From Rhizobium cauense (lineage in GTDB: Bacteria; Pseudomonadota; Alphaproteobacteria; Rhizobiales; Rhizobiaceae), in contig NZ_JAEUAT010000019.1 of assembly GCF_019511525.1 (NCBI RefSeq), forward strand, positions 1 to 64,000: a stretch of DNA of 64,000 bases. Direction: 5' to 3'. Under the pieces are notes generated by a model. It searched no databases and was not told the DNA's origin. It was given only the letters and a program-made list of their open reading frames with translations. Position numbers and translations under genes: made by a program. Shown piece by piece: positions 35,101 to 44,312 of this stretch. Every line of letters starts with the position of its first letter. The stretch's first letter is position 1.

Positions 35101-36756
35101 ATGCGTTTCGACTACATCATTACCGGCGCTGGCCCCGCGGGATGCGTGCTAGCCAACCGGCTCAGCGAAGACCCCACCGTCAATGTGTTGCTGCTTGAGG
35201 CAGGTGGGGGCGATTGGAATCCCTTGTTCCACATGCCCGCCGGCTTCGCGAAGATGACGAAGGGCGTCGCGAGCTGGGGCTGGGAAACCGTTCCGCAGAA
35301 GCACATGAAGGGCAGGGTGCTGCGTTATACGCAGGCGAAGGTAATTGGTGGCGGCTCTTCGATCAATGCACAGCTCTACACCCGCGGCAACGCGGCGGAC
35401 TATGATCTGTGGGCCAGTGAGGATGGATGCGAGGGCTGGGACTACCGCTCTATCCTACCATATTTCAAGCGCGCCGAAGACAATCAGCGTTTCGCCGACG
35501 ACTACCATTCTTATGGCGGGCCGCTGGGCGTATCGATGCCGGTTTCACCGCTTCCCATCTGCGATGCCTATATCCGCGCCGGTCAGGAGCTCGGCATTCC
35601 CTATAATCACGACTTCAATGGCAAGCAGCAGGCGGGTGTCGGCTTCTATCAGTTGACGCAGCGCGACCACCGACGTTCTTCGGCCTCCCTGGCCTACCTG
35701 TCTCCTATAAAGGGGCGAAAGAACCTCGTCGTCCGGACCGGCGCGAGGGTGGCACGCATCGTGCTCGAGGGCCATCGCGCCGTGGGCGTCGAGATCGCGA
35801 CGGAGCGTGGATCCGAAATCGTTCGCGCCGAACGCGAGGTACTTGTGTCGTCGGGTGCGATCGGGTCGCCAAAGTTGCTGCTTCAGTCCGGGATCGGTCC
35901 TGCCGATCACCTCAAGTCGGTAGGGGTCAAGGTCCACCACGATTTGCCGGGTGTCGGCGGGAACCTTCAGGACCACCTTGATCTTTTCGTCATCTCGGAA
36001 TGCACGGGCGACCACACGTATGATGGCGTGGCCAAGCTACACAGAACGATCTGGGCGGGCGTACAGTACGTCTTGTTCCGAACAGGCCCGATTGCCTCCT
36101 CACTCTTCGAGACTGGCGGCTTCTGGTATGCCGACCCGGACGCACGGTCGCCGGATATCCAGTTCCACCTCGGCTTGGGATCGGGCATCGAAGCCGGGGT
36201 GGAGCGCCTGAAGAATGCGGGCGTGACCTTGAACTCGGCGTATCTGCATCCGCGTTCGCGTGGAACCGTGCGGCTCTCCTCGGCCGATCCGAGTGCTGCG
36301 CCTCTAATCGATCCGAATTACTGGTCCGACCCGCATGACAAGGTCATGTCGCTGGAAGGATTGAAGATCGCGCGTGAGATCATGCAGCAGGCGGCGCTCA
36401 AGCCGTACGTTCTGGCTGAGCGATTGCCGGGCCCGAAGGTCATGACCGACGAGCAGCTCTTCGACTATGGCTGCGCAAACGCAAAGACCGATCATCATCC
36501 CGTTGGTACCTGCAAGATGGGGACAGGACCGGAATCGGTTGTCGGTCTCGATCTCAGGGTCCATGGTCTCGAGGGACTTCGGGTATGCGATTCGTCGGTC
36601 ATGCCGCGGGTTCCATCGTGCAACACCAACGCACCGACCATCATGGTTGGCGAGCGAGGCTCCGACCTTATCCGGGGATTGCCGCCATTGCCTGCAGCGA
36701 TCTTTGTTCATGAGCGCAATGAAACGCGGCCGAGAGCAAGGGCCACCGTCAGCTAG
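35101..36756 (+). CDS. GMC-family oxidoreductase (choline/alcohol dehydrogenase type)
   Basis: 551 residues. FAD motif IITGAGPAGCVLANRLSEDP, LLLEAGG, the signature GRVLRYTQAKVIGGGSSINA and the second signature SSGAIGSPKLLLQSGIGP. Active-site His in HHPVGTCKMG, Asn in NAPTIMVGER. It is closer to BetA/AlkJ-type alcohol dehydrogenases than the first GMC protein in this operon. Two different GMC enzymes in one operon suggest two oxidation steps or two substrates. Confidence 0.9.
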   Translation: MRFDYIITGAGPAGCVLANRLSEDPTVNVLLLEAGGGDWNPLFHMPAGFAKMTKGVASWGWETVPQKHMKGRVLRYTQAKVIGGGSSINAQLYTRGNAADYDLWASEDGCEGWDYRSILPYFKRAEDNQRFADDYHSYGGPLGVSMPVSPLPICDAYIRAGQELGIPYNHDFNGKQQAGVGFYQLTQRDHRRSSASLAYLSPIKGRKNLVVRTGARVARIVLEGHRAVGVEIATERGSEIVRAEREVLVSSGAIGSPKLLLQSGIGPADHLKSVGVKVHHDLPGVGGNLQDHLDLFVISECTGDHTYDGVAKLHRTIWAGVQYVLFRTGPIASSLFETGGFWYADPDARSPDIQFHLGLGSGIEAGVERLKNAGVTLNSAYLHPRSRGTVRLSSADPSAAPLIDPNYWSDPHDKVMSLEGLKIAREIMQQAALKPYVLAERLPGPKVMTDEQLFDYGCANAKTDHHPVGTCKMGTGPESVVGLDLRVHGLEGLRVCDSSVMPRVPSCNTNAPTIMVGERGSDLIRGLPPLPAAIFVHERNETRPRARATVS

Positions 36757-36796
36757 ACCGAGGCTTCGGAAGCGAACTTTGAAAATGGAGTAGGGT

Positions 36797-38056
36797 TTGA
36801 TTTCTGATCCACGAGCTTTCCTGCAAACCCTATTTCACGAGGCGGTCAAGGCTGCCGACCCGTATGAAGCATTGGTTCGCCATTTGCCGGATCCGCCGAA
36901 AGGCAGGACAATTGTTGTCGGAGCCGGGAAGGCGGCAAGCCAGATGGCCTCAGCGTTCGAGCGTGCCTGGCCTCACCCCTTCGAAGGTCTCGTTGTGGCG
37001 CGACATGGGCCGATCGCCGAGTGCCGGTCTACCAAGGTTCTCCAGGCAGCCCATCCGGTGCCCGACAGGGCGGGGCTCCTCGCAGCCGAAGCGTTGATGA
37101 ATCACCTGCATGGGTTGACCTCCGATGACCTGGTCATCGCGCTCATTTCTGGCGGCGGATCCGCCCTCCTCCCTGCGCCTCCTATCGGCTTCACGCTTGC
37201 CGACGAGAGCGCTCTCAATCAGGCTCTTCTGGCGTCGGGCGCGCCAATCTCGGGAATGAATGTGGTGCGGAAGCACTTCTCACGCGTCAAGGGAGGGCGC
37301 CTTGCTGCGATCGCCCACCCTGCAAGGGTTGTAAGCTTGGTCGTGTCGGATGTTCCGGGAGACAATCCGGCGTTCGTTGCGTCAGGGCCAACGGTTCCCG
37401 ACAACAGCAGTGCAGAGGAGGCGCTGAGGGTAATCCGCGACTATCGGATAGATCTTCCCGCGAGGGTGATCGACTGTATCCGGAACACCAGAGCGCCGAA
37501 TACCGGAGATCGCGTGTTTGCCAACAACGAGGTTCATGTGATCGCCTCGGCGCGGGTCTCCCTGGAGGCCGCCGCCGAGCACGCAAGGTCATTGGGCGTG
37601 CATCCGCTCATACTTTCTGACTCCATTGAGGGCGAGGCCAAGGATATCGGCCGAATGCATGCCGCGCTTGCTCTTGAGTTTTCGGCGAAGCCTCCGATAA
37701 CGAAGCCTCTGGTGCTGCTTTCAGGAGGGGAAACGACGGTCAGCATCGGGGGCGGAACGTTCGGCAAGGGAGGGCGAAATTCCGAGTTTCTGCTCTCCGC
37801 CGCGATCGATCTTCAGGGGGTCGACGGTATCGTGGCCATGGCGGCGGATACTGACGGCATCGATGGCTCCGAAGACAATGCCGGTGCATTCTGTGACGGC
37901 GGTACGGTGACACGCGTCAGGCAAGCGGGTGGCGATGCGCGGGCGTTTCTGGCTGGTCACGATGCATGGTCGGCCTTCAACCTGGCGGGCGATCTCTTCG
38001 TACCCGGACCGACCGGGACGAATGTCAATGATTTCCGGGCTTTTCTTGTAACCTAG
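36797..38056 (+). CDS. glycerate 2-kinase (GckA/MOFRL family)
   Basis: 419 residues with a TTG start preceded by GGAGTAGGG. Motifs: VVGAGKAASQMASAFE, ALISGGGSALLPAPP, MNVVRKHFSRVKGGRLA, VSDVPGDNPAFVASGPTVPD, LLSGGETTV and GRNSEFLLSAA, AADTDGIDGSEDNAGA. The enzyme phosphorylates D-glycerate to 2-phosphoglycerate, an entry to lower glycolysis. Its place as the last gene suggests that the catabolic route releases glycerate. Confidence 0.92.
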   Translation: MISDPRAFLQTLFHEAVKAADPYEALVRHLPDPPKGRTIVVGAGKAASQMASAFERAWPHPFEGLVVARHGPIAECRSTKVLQAAHPVPDRAGLLAAEALMNHLHGLTSDDLVIALISGGGSALLPAPPIGFTLADESALNQALLASGAPISGMNVVRKHFSRVKGGRLAAIAHPARVVSLVVSDVPGDNPAFVASGPTVPDNSSAEEALRVIRDYRIDLPARVIDCIRNTRAPNTGDRVFANNEVHVIASARVSLEAAAEHARSLGVHPLILSDSIEGEAKDIGRMHAALALEFSAKPPITKPLVLLSGGETTVSIGGGTFGKGGRNSEFLLSAAIDLQGVDGIVAMAADTDGIDGSEDNAGAFCDGGTVTRVRQAGGDARAFLAGHDAWSAFNLAGDLFVPGPTGTNVNDFRAFLVT

Positions 38057-38101
38057 GCAAAGCAAGCGCCAACAGCCTTTGCGTGTGCTGGCAGGCGGGC
38101 G

Positions 38102-38118
38102 CATCACGTTACGTGATG
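38102..38118. promoter_or_regulatory. perfect palindrome, possible operator
   Basis: CATCACG (38102-38108), spacer TTA, CGTGATG (38112-38118). It lies 46 bases after the glycerate kinase gene in the 400-base gap before the SDR at 38455. It has the size of a repressor binding site. No regulator gene is adjacent. Confidence 0.45.
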
Positions 38119-38193
38119 TCAACCGGGTCAGAGAGGATGCAAGCTTGTGCAAGCTGTTGCAACCGTCCCTTATGCCTTTGTTGTATTTGAGGA

Positions 38194-38223
38194 AGCCCGC
38201 CCCAGGCCCCTCGGGGGCGGGCT
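38194..38223. terminator. GC-rich stem-loop
   Basis: AGCCCGCCCC (38194-38203) pairs with GGGGCGGGCT (38214-38223) around a ten-base loop. It may end the LacI operon transcript. There is no T tract. The remainder of 38057-38454 shows no gene. Confidence 0.55.
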
Positions 38224-38454
38224 CTATCGATCCGGACCCCTCCGGACCGCGGCTGATGGTGAGCCGCTGGAAATACCAATGCCCAATGTCGCACGATGAG
38301 ACAACCGAAAGCTGCTTTGTTGGTTATTTGGTAAGGTTACCGGCAGCTCGGCGTTCCGTCTGGACATCGGCCGGGACTCCCTTCAACACTGCGTGTGGAT
38401 GCGTCCCTCGAAGATGAGCGAGCGGGGCCAAACACAAGGAACAGGGGAACAATC

Positions 38455-39222
38455 ATGGTCGATCGGTTGAAGGGGAAAGTTGCAATTATTTCAGGTGGTG
38501 CGACGGGCATGGGCGGAGCAGCCTCGCGCCTCTTCGCCGCCGAGGGCGCCAAGGTGGCGATCATTGACCGCAACGAGACGGCGGCCCTCCAAGCGGTGGA
38601 GGAAATCCGCGCCGCTGGCAATATCGCCGATTACTGGGTAGCAGACGTGTCGGAGGAGGCCGCCGTAGTTGCGGCGGTCAAGGGCGTGCAAGAGAGGTTC
38701 GGCGCCGTCACCGTGCTCTTCAACCATGCCGGGACGATCGTCATCAAGCCGTTCCTGGAAACCACCCTCGAGGAGTGGGACTGGCTCCACGCTGTGAACG
38801 TCCGCTCCATGTTTCTGATGACGCGTGCCGTTCTCCCGGGAATGATCGCCGCTGGTGGCGGTTCCATCGTCTGCACCTCGTCGATCTCGGCGGTGGCGGC
38901 AACGCCGATGGAGGTGTTGTATGATACGACGAAGGGCGCGGTCCACATGTTCGCGCGGGCGATGGGGGTCGAGTTCAGGGACCGCAACGTCCGCTGCAAC
39001 GCCGTCTGCCCCGGCTTCATCCGTACGCCGCACGGTTTGCGCGAGGTGAGCGAATTGCAGAAGCTTGGTGTCGATGTGTCGGATGCAGCCATTGCCGCGC
39101 AGCAGGGGCGCATTGGCGAGCCTGAGGACGTGGCGCGTGCCGCACTCTATCTTGCGAGCGACGAGTCGATGTTCGTCAATGGCGCCCATCTCTTTGTCGA
39201 TAACGGGTTCACCGCCATCTAG
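38455..39222 (+). CDS. SDR oxidoreductase
   Basis: 255 residues from the ATG with AGGGGAA upstream. Motifs: SGGATGMGGAAS (cofactor loop), LFNHAGT in place of NNAG, catalytic Ser in VCTSSISAVAA, YDTTK (Tyr and Lys), CPGFIRTPHG and the C-terminal GAHLFVDNGFTAI. An ordinary NAD(P)-dependent dehydrogenase of the classical type. It is separated from the LacI operon by 400 bases with a stem-loop and palindrome, so it is probably a separate unit, but a role in the same pathway is possible. Confidence 0.85.
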   Translation: MVDRLKGKVAIISGGATGMGGAASRLFAAEGAKVAIIDRNETAALQAVEEIRAAGNIADYWVADVSEEAAVVAAVKGVQERFGAVTVLFNHAGTIVIKPFLETTLEEWDWLHAVNVRSMFLMTRAVLPGMIAAGGGSIVCTSSISAVAATPMEVLYDTTKGAVHMFARAMGVEFRDRNVRCNAVCPGFIRTPHGLREVSELQKLGVDVSDAAIAAQQGRIGEPEDVARAALYLASDESMFVNGAHLFVDNGFTAI

Positions 39223-39253
39223 GTGCGAATCGACTTACCAAGCTTGAACGAGA

Positions 39254-39281
39254 AAGGGCCGAGATCGTGATCTCGGCCCTT
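39254..39281. terminator. bidirectional terminator
   Basis: AAGGGCCGAGAT (39254-39265) and ATCTCGGCCCTT (39270-39281) form a perfect 12-bp stem with a four-base loop, followed by TGTCTTT-like T-rich sequence. It lies between the convergent SDR and MFS genes and should end both transcripts. Confidence 0.85.
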
Positions 39282-39307
39282 GTCTTTCATGGATTGCGGA
39301 GACTTGC

Positions 39308-40534
39308 CTAGTTGCCTGCTTTCGCGGCGTGGCGGCGGCCTTTGCCGATATCGGGCAGGAAGATGGTCAGCAGACCCAGCAGCGGCAGATACGAGCAGAT
39401 CTTGTAGACGAACTCGATGCCCATGTGGTCGGCCACCATGCCGAGACCCGCCGCACCGATGCCGCCGATACCGAATGCAAAGCCGAAGAACAGACCGGCA
39501 ATCATGCCGACGCGCCCTGGTACCAACTCCTGCGCAAAGACAACGATGGCCGAGAAGGCGGAGGCGAGGATGACGCCGATCAGGAACGTCAGGAAGACGG
39601 TCCAGTTGTAGTCGGCATAGGGCAGAACAAGCGTGAAGGGCAGGGCGCCGAGGATCGAGAACCAGATCACGAACTTGGTGCCGAACCAGTCGACGACAGG
39701 GCCGCCTGCGACGGTACCGATGGCGACGGCGCCGAGGAACACGAACAGCAGGATCTGCGCATGCTGCACCGAGACACCGAAGCGCTCGATCATGTAGAAT
39801 GTGTAGTAGCTCGAAAGGCTGGTCATGTAGACGTACTTCGAGAAGACCAGCAGTGCCAAAACGCCGATGGCCGCGATGACCTTCCCGCGCGGGAGATGGA
39901 CTGCCGGTACCGCTGCTTTGCGCCCGGCATTGGTTTTGCGGTGGTCGGCATACCAAGAACCCACACGCCACAGGATGATCATGCCGGTCAGCGCTGCAAG
40001 CGAGAACCATACAACGCTGTTCTGGCCGCGCGGCAACACGATGAATGCCGCCAACAGAGGACCGATCGCCGAGCCAAAATTACCGCCGACCTGGAAGAGC
40101 GATTGGGCAAGGCCATGGCGCCCGCCGGACGCAAGCCGTGCGACACGCGAGGATTCGGGATGGAACACGGCCGACCCCAGGCCGACGACGCCGGCGCCAA
40201 CCAGTAGCACCCAATAGGCGTGCGCATAGGCCAGCAGGACCAGACCTACGAGCGTGAAGCCCATGCCAACCGCCAGCGAATAGGGCAGTGGGCGTTTGTC
40301 CGTGTAGATGCCGATAAGCGGCTGTAGAAGCGACGCCGTGACCTGGAAAACGAGGCCAAGGAAACCGATCTGCGTAAAATCGAGACCGTAGCCGTCCTTG
40401 ATCATCGGATAGAGAGCGGGGATCAGCGACTGCATGGTGTCGTTGAGGAGATGGCAGAAGCTCACCGCCATGATGATGCCGAAAACCGTCTGTTCCGCAG
40501 AGTGCCGCTCTGCCGTCATTGTGCTGTTTGTCAC
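39308..40534 (-). CDS. fsr: MFS exporter, fosmidomycin resistance type
   Basis: 408 residues with 12 membrane helices. The start HLLNDTMQSLIPALYPMIKD is the Fsr signature, as is FHPESSRVARLASGGRHGLA. Fsr exports fosmidomycin and related small molecules; the natural substrate is unknown. Start choice: GTG at 40534 has GGAG eight bases upstream, the ATG at 40519 has none. It is divergent from an AraC regulator that likely controls it. Confidence 0.88.
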   Translation of the reverse strand: MTNSTMTAERHSAEQTVFGIIMAVSFCHLLNDTMQSLIPALYPMIKDGYGLDFTQIGFLGLVFQVTASLLQPLIGIYTDKRPLPYSLAVGMGFTLVGLVLLAYAHAYWVLLVGAGVVGLGSAVFHPESSRVARLASGGRHGLAQSLFQVGGNFGSAIGPLLAAFIVLPRGQNSVVWFSLAALTGMIILWRVGSWYADHRKTNAGRKAAVPAVHLPRGKVIAAIGVLALLVFSKYVYMTSLSSYYTFYMIERFGVSVQHAQILLFVFLGAVAIGTVAGGPVVDWFGTKFVIWFSILGALPFTLVLPYADYNWTVFLTFLIGVILASAFSAIVVFAQELVPGRVGMIAGLFFGFAFGIGGIGAAGLGMVADHMGIEFVYKICSYLPLLGLLTIFLPDIGKGRRHAAKAGN

Positions 40535-40629
40535 GATTCTACTCCGTCCCTTGACGATCTCGGAGATAACCGACTTGTCGGTGTCCCGCTTTCGTGTTTT
40601 GGTCTTATTGTTTCGCGAGTGGGCCAGAT

Positions 40630-41451
40630 ATGTCAAAAGTGATACATAGATTGACGCTGAGTGACCTCGCCAAACTTCATGTGGAGCGCCTGGCTGCAAT
40701 CGAGGCCGCTTCCGAACCGGTCTACGCGATCCCATCCGAATACCCGGCCGGCTACCATGTGAAGCCCCATAGCCACAGTCGCGCGCAATTCGTTTATGCG
40801 CGCGCGGGCGTGATGATGGTGTCATCGGTGCAGGGGCGCTGGATGGTGCCGCCACAGCATGCGCTTTGGATTCCGGCGGGTCTGGTGCATAGCGTCGATA
40901 TGCTGGGCGAAGTCACGATGCTGTCTGCTTACGTCGCGCCCAATGTATTGGCAGATCCGCCGGCGGCTATACGCGTGGTCGCGGTCACAGATCTGGTCCG
41001 CGCGCTGATCATAGAGGCGGTCAGTTCGCCTTCGGGAGCAACGACTGGGCGGCGGGATCTCGTCATGGCGCTTCTGCTTGAAGAAGTCCTGCGGCTTCCA
41101 GATCGACCACTTGGGCTACCCTTTCCTTCGGATGTCCGGTTGGCTGCGCTCTGCCGTGGCTACATGGAAGAGCCGAGCGCGCGGTTGGTCATCGATGACT
41201 GGGCCGAGCGGCTTGCAATGAGCCGTCGCGCATTCACCCGATTCTTTCGCAAGGAAACGGGGATCAGTCTCTCGACCTGGCGCCAGCAGGCGGCGGTGTT
41301 TACGGCTCTGCCGCGTCTTGCCGCCGGGGAGGCCGTTACGGCCGTTGCCCTCGACCTCGGCTATGACAGCGTGGCCGCCTTTATCACGATGTTCAGGCGC
41401 ATGCTCGGGGCGGCACCACGCGCTTATTTCAGGGCGCCAGAGCAATACTGA
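40630..41451 (+). CDS. AraC-family regulator with N-terminal cupin
   Basis: 273 residues. The N-terminal cupin has YHVKPHSHSRAQFVYARAGV and WMVPPQHALWIPAGLVHSVD; the C-terminal DNA-binding domain has two helix-turn-helix units (IDDWAERLAMSRRAFTRFFR, AVTAVALDLGYDSVAAFITM, then FRRMLGAAPRAYFR). The cupin suggests control by a small molecule. It is 95 bases from and divergent to the Fsr exporter gene, the usual layout for a local regulator of an exporter. Confidence 0.88.
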   Translation: MSKVIHRLTLSDLAKLHVERLAAIEAASEPVYAIPSEYPAGYHVKPHSHSRAQFVYARAGVMMVSSVQGRWMVPPQHALWIPAGLVHSVDMLGEVTMLSAYVAPNVLADPPAAIRVVAVTDLVRALIIEAVSSPSGATTGRRDLVMALLLEEVLRLPDRPLGLPFPSDVRLAALCRGYMEEPSARLVIDDWAERLAMSRRAFTRFFRKETGISLSTWRQQAAVFTALPRLAAGEAVTAVALDLGYDSVAAFITMFRRMLGAAPRAYFRAPEQY

Positions 41452-41556
41452 AGCCTTTCGAGCAATGTGTTTTGTCGCCTCGATCACGCCCGGCATTCCA
41501 TGGCATTTTTCGGTTGATAACGTTTACGTTCACGGAAAATCTGTGGGTTTCAAAAA

Positions 41557-41600
41557 TTCGAAAAACATTCGTTTGACATTCGAATAATCTTCGCTTTAAC
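41557..41600 (+). promoter_or_regulatory. glpD promoter with helically spaced TTCG repeats
   Basis: TTCG occurs at 41557, 41568, 41579 and 41590, exactly 11 bases apart, in the AT-rich region before glpD. The promoter TTGACA (41573-41578) and TTTAAC (41595-41600) lies within this array. DeoR-type repressors such as GlpR often recognise TTCG-containing repeats, so this is the likely GlpR operator. No glpR gene is in the window next to it. Confidence 0.6.
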
Positions 41601-41665
41601 TTGTTTCACTTTCGCAACTGCGCAAGCTTTTTGCGATGCGGTATATTCTGGCTCGGAGGGGGAAC

Positions 41666-43183
41666 GTGAGCCGTCAGATTCACGATCTTTTCATCATTGG
41701 CGGCGGCATCAACGGCTGCGGAATTGCGCGTGATGCGGTCGGGCGCGGCTATTCGGTTGCGCTTGCGGAGATGAACGATTTCGCATCCGGTACGTCCTCC
41801 GGCGCCACCAAGCTCATTCACGGTGGCTTGCGGTATCTCGAGCATTACGAGTTTCGTCTGGTGCGCGAATCGCTGATGGAGCGCGAAGTGCTCTGGGCTA
41901 TGGCGCCGCATATCATCTGGCCGATGCGCTTTGTCTTGCCTTATCACAAGGGCGGCATCCGCCCTGCCTGGCTCATTCGCCTCGGGCTCTTTCTCTACGA
42001 TCATCTCGGCGGTCGAAAGTTGCTGCCGCCAACCGCGGTCCTCGACATGCGTCGGGATCCCGCGGCCAAGCCGCTGAAGGCGCTTTTCGCCAAGGCTTTC
42101 GAGTATTCGGATGGCTGGGTGGACGATGCACGTATGGTCGTCCTGAATGCGCGCGATGCTGCCGATCGCGGCGCACTCATCATGCCGAGAACGAAGGTCG
42201 TGTCGGCGCGGCGCGAGAACGGGTTGTGGTCGGTCGAAACGATCGACACTGTCAGCGGGCAAGCGAACAGTTTTCAGGCGCGGATGCTGGTGAACGCAGC
42301 CGGGCCTTGGGTCGATCAGGTGATTCGGGCGGCGTTCGGGCAGAACGAGGCACATCATGTGCGTCTCGTGCAGGGCAGCCACATCATCGTGAAGAAGAAG
42401 TTCGACGACCCGCGCGCCTATTTCTTCCAGAACCCGGACAACCGGATCATCTTCGCAATCCCGTACGAGCAGGACTTTACGCTGATCGGTACGACGGACC
42501 GCGACTATGCGGCCGATCCGAAGGATGTGAAAATATCGGCGGAAGAGACGACGTATCTCTGCAACGCGGCCAGCGAGTATTTCAAGGAGCCGGTTCGGCC
42601 GGAAGACATCGTTTGGACCTACTCGGCCGTGCGCCCGCTGTTTGACGACGGCGCCTCCAAGGCGCAGGAGGCAACGCGCGACTACGTGCTGAAAGTGGAA
42701 GGCGAGGGCACGGACGCCCCGTTGCTCAACGTGTTCGGTGGCAAACTAACCACTTATCGCCGCCTGTCCGAGCATGCGCTGGAAAAGATCGCCGCGGCGA
42801 TCGGTGCGAAGGGCGCGCCATGGACCGCGAAGAGTCATCTGCCGGGCGGCGACTTCGCCGCGACCGGTTATGAGGCGGAAGTGGCGAAGCTCAAGGGCCG
42901 CTATCCGTTCCTGGTTGACCGACATGCGCGCCGATTGGTGCGCCGCTACGGCACGAAGGCGTCGGTGCTGCTCGGCAAATCGGCCGGCACGGAGGATCTC
43001 GGGCACTGTTTCGGTGGCGACCTCTATGAAGCGGAGGTTCGCTATCTTATCGATCACGAATGGGCCAGAAGTGCGGATGACGTGCTTTGGAGAAGAACGA
43101 AGGATGGCCTGCGCCTGACCAAGGAACAGGCTGGACTACTGGAGGAGTACATGGCCGCACGGCCAGCACAAATGGCTGGTTGA
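41666..43183 (+). CDS. glpD: glycerol-3-phosphate dehydrogenase (FAD)
   Basis: 505 residues from a GTG with GGAGGGG upstream; the ATG at 41636 lacks one. FAD motif FIIGGGINGCGIARDA, FASGTSSGATKLIHGGLRYL, PWVDQVI, LIGTTDRDY, and NVFGGKLTTYRRLSEHAL. It oxidises glycerol-3-phosphate to dihydroxyacetone phosphate and passes electrons to quinone at the inner membrane. It is the first gene of the glycerol operon here. Confidence 0.94.
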   Translation: MSRQIHDLFIIGGGINGCGIARDAVGRGYSVALAEMNDFASGTSSGATKLIHGGLRYLEHYEFRLVRESLMEREVLWAMAPHIIWPMRFVLPYHKGGIRPAWLIRLGLFLYDHLGGRKLLPPTAVLDMRRDPAAKPLKALFAKAFEYSDGWVDDARMVVLNARDAADRGALIMPRTKVVSARRENGLWSVETIDTVSGQANSFQARMLVNAAGPWVDQVIRAAFGQNEAHHVRLVQGSHIIVKKKFDDPRAYFFQNPDNRIIFAIPYEQDFTLIGTTDRDYAADPKDVKISAEETTYLCNAASEYFKEPVRPEDIVWTYSAVRPLFDDGASKAQEATRDYVLKVEGEGTDAPLLNVFGGKLTTYRRLSEHALEKIAAAIGAKGAPWTAKSHLPGGDFAATGYEAEVAKLKGRYPFLVDRHARRLVRRYGTKASVLLGKSAGTEDLGHCFGGDLYEAEVRYLIDHEWARSADDVLWRRTKDGLRLTKEQAGLLEEYMAARPAQMAG

Positions 43184-43224
43184 AGCGGCAATGTCCCCGC
43201 TGTTGAGGAGGCACGGGAACAGGA

Positions 43225-44301
43225 ATGCTTGAATTGCGCAACGCCGCAAAGATGGTGGGCGGGGATTATCATATCCACGCGACCAATCTTGCGTTTGAAA
43301 AAGGCACGCTGAATGTGCTGCTGGGGCCGACGCTGTCGGGCAAGACGTCGCTCATGCGACTGATGGCCGGGCTCGATCGTCCGACAAGTGGTTCGGTCCA
43401 CTTCGACGGCGTTGATGTGACCGGCGTGCCGGTGCAGAAGCGCAATGTCGCGATGGTCTACCAGCAGTTCATCAACTATCCGGCCCTGACTGTGTACGAG
43501 AACATCGCGTCGCCGATGCGGATATCTGGCAAGGATGCCGCGACGATCGACCGGGAAGTGCGCAAGGCCGCCGATCTGCTACGCCTCACACCATATCTCG
43601 ACCGTACGCCGCTCAATCTTTCCGGCGGTCAGCAGCAGCGCACGGCGCTTGCGCGCGCCCTCGTCAAGAATGCCAGCCTGGTGCTGATGGACGAGCCGCT
43701 CGCCAACCTCGACTACAAGCTGCGCGAGGAACTGCGCGCGGAGTTGCCGAGGATCTTTGCGCAGTCCGGCGCGATTTTCGTCTACGCCACGACGGAACCG
43801 TCCGAGGCGCTTCTGCTCGGCGGCAACACGGCAACGCTTTCCGAAGGACGCGTAACGCAGTTCGGACCGACCATCTCGGTCTACCGAAATCCGTTCGACC
43901 TCGTCACGGCGAAGACCTTTGCCGATCCGCCACTCAATTTCATTGATGTCATAAAGGCCGGCGGAGCATTCCAGAGGCAGGGCGCCGACATCCTGCCGGT
44001 CCCTGCGCACTTGGCCGGAATGGCCGATGGCCCTGTGACAATCGCTTTCCATCCGCATCATCTTGGTCTTTCTCCACAGACGCCGGCAGCAGCAAGGCTG
44101 CAAGCGCGCACGCAGGTCTCCGAGATCACCGGATCGGAAAGTTTCGTGCACCTGGATTTCGACGGTGTGCGCTGGGTCATGCTTGCGCACGGTATTCACA
44201 ACATCGATCCGGACACCGAGGTCGACATCTACCTCGACACCCGTCACGTCATGGCGTTTGGCACCGACGGCCGGGCCATTGCAACCGGCGCGAAGGCGTA
44301 A
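43225..44301 (+). CDS. glpS: glycerol ABC transporter ATPase GlpS
   Basis: 358 residues, first of two different ATPases of the rhizobial glycerol importer GlpSTPQV. Walker A GPTLSGKTS, signature NLSGGQQQR and Walker B LVLMDEPLANLD are intact. The H loop is not: where the partner has VTHDQ, this protein has ATTEP, so the switch His is Thr190. The composite site using this Walker A should be poorly active. The C-terminus has a TOBE-like domain. It should pair with GlpT. Confidence 0.92.
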   Translation: MLELRNAAKMVGGDYHIHATNLAFEKGTLNVLLGPTLSGKTSLMRLMAGLDRPTSGSVHFDGVDVTGVPVQKRNVAMVYQQFINYPALTVYENIASPMRISGKDAATIDREVRKAADLLRLTPYLDRTPLNLSGGQQQRTALARALVKNASLVLMDEPLANLDYKLREELRAELPRIFAQSGAIFVYATTEPSEALLLGGNTATLSEGRVTQFGPTISVYRNPFDLVTAKTFADPPLNFIDVIKAGGAFQRQGADILPVPAHLAGMADGPVTIAFHPHHLGLSPQTPAAARLQARTQVSEITGSESFVHLDFDGVRWVMLAHGIHNIDPDTEVDIYLDTRHVMAFGTDGRAIATGAKA

Positions 44302-44312
44302 GGGAGAAGGAC

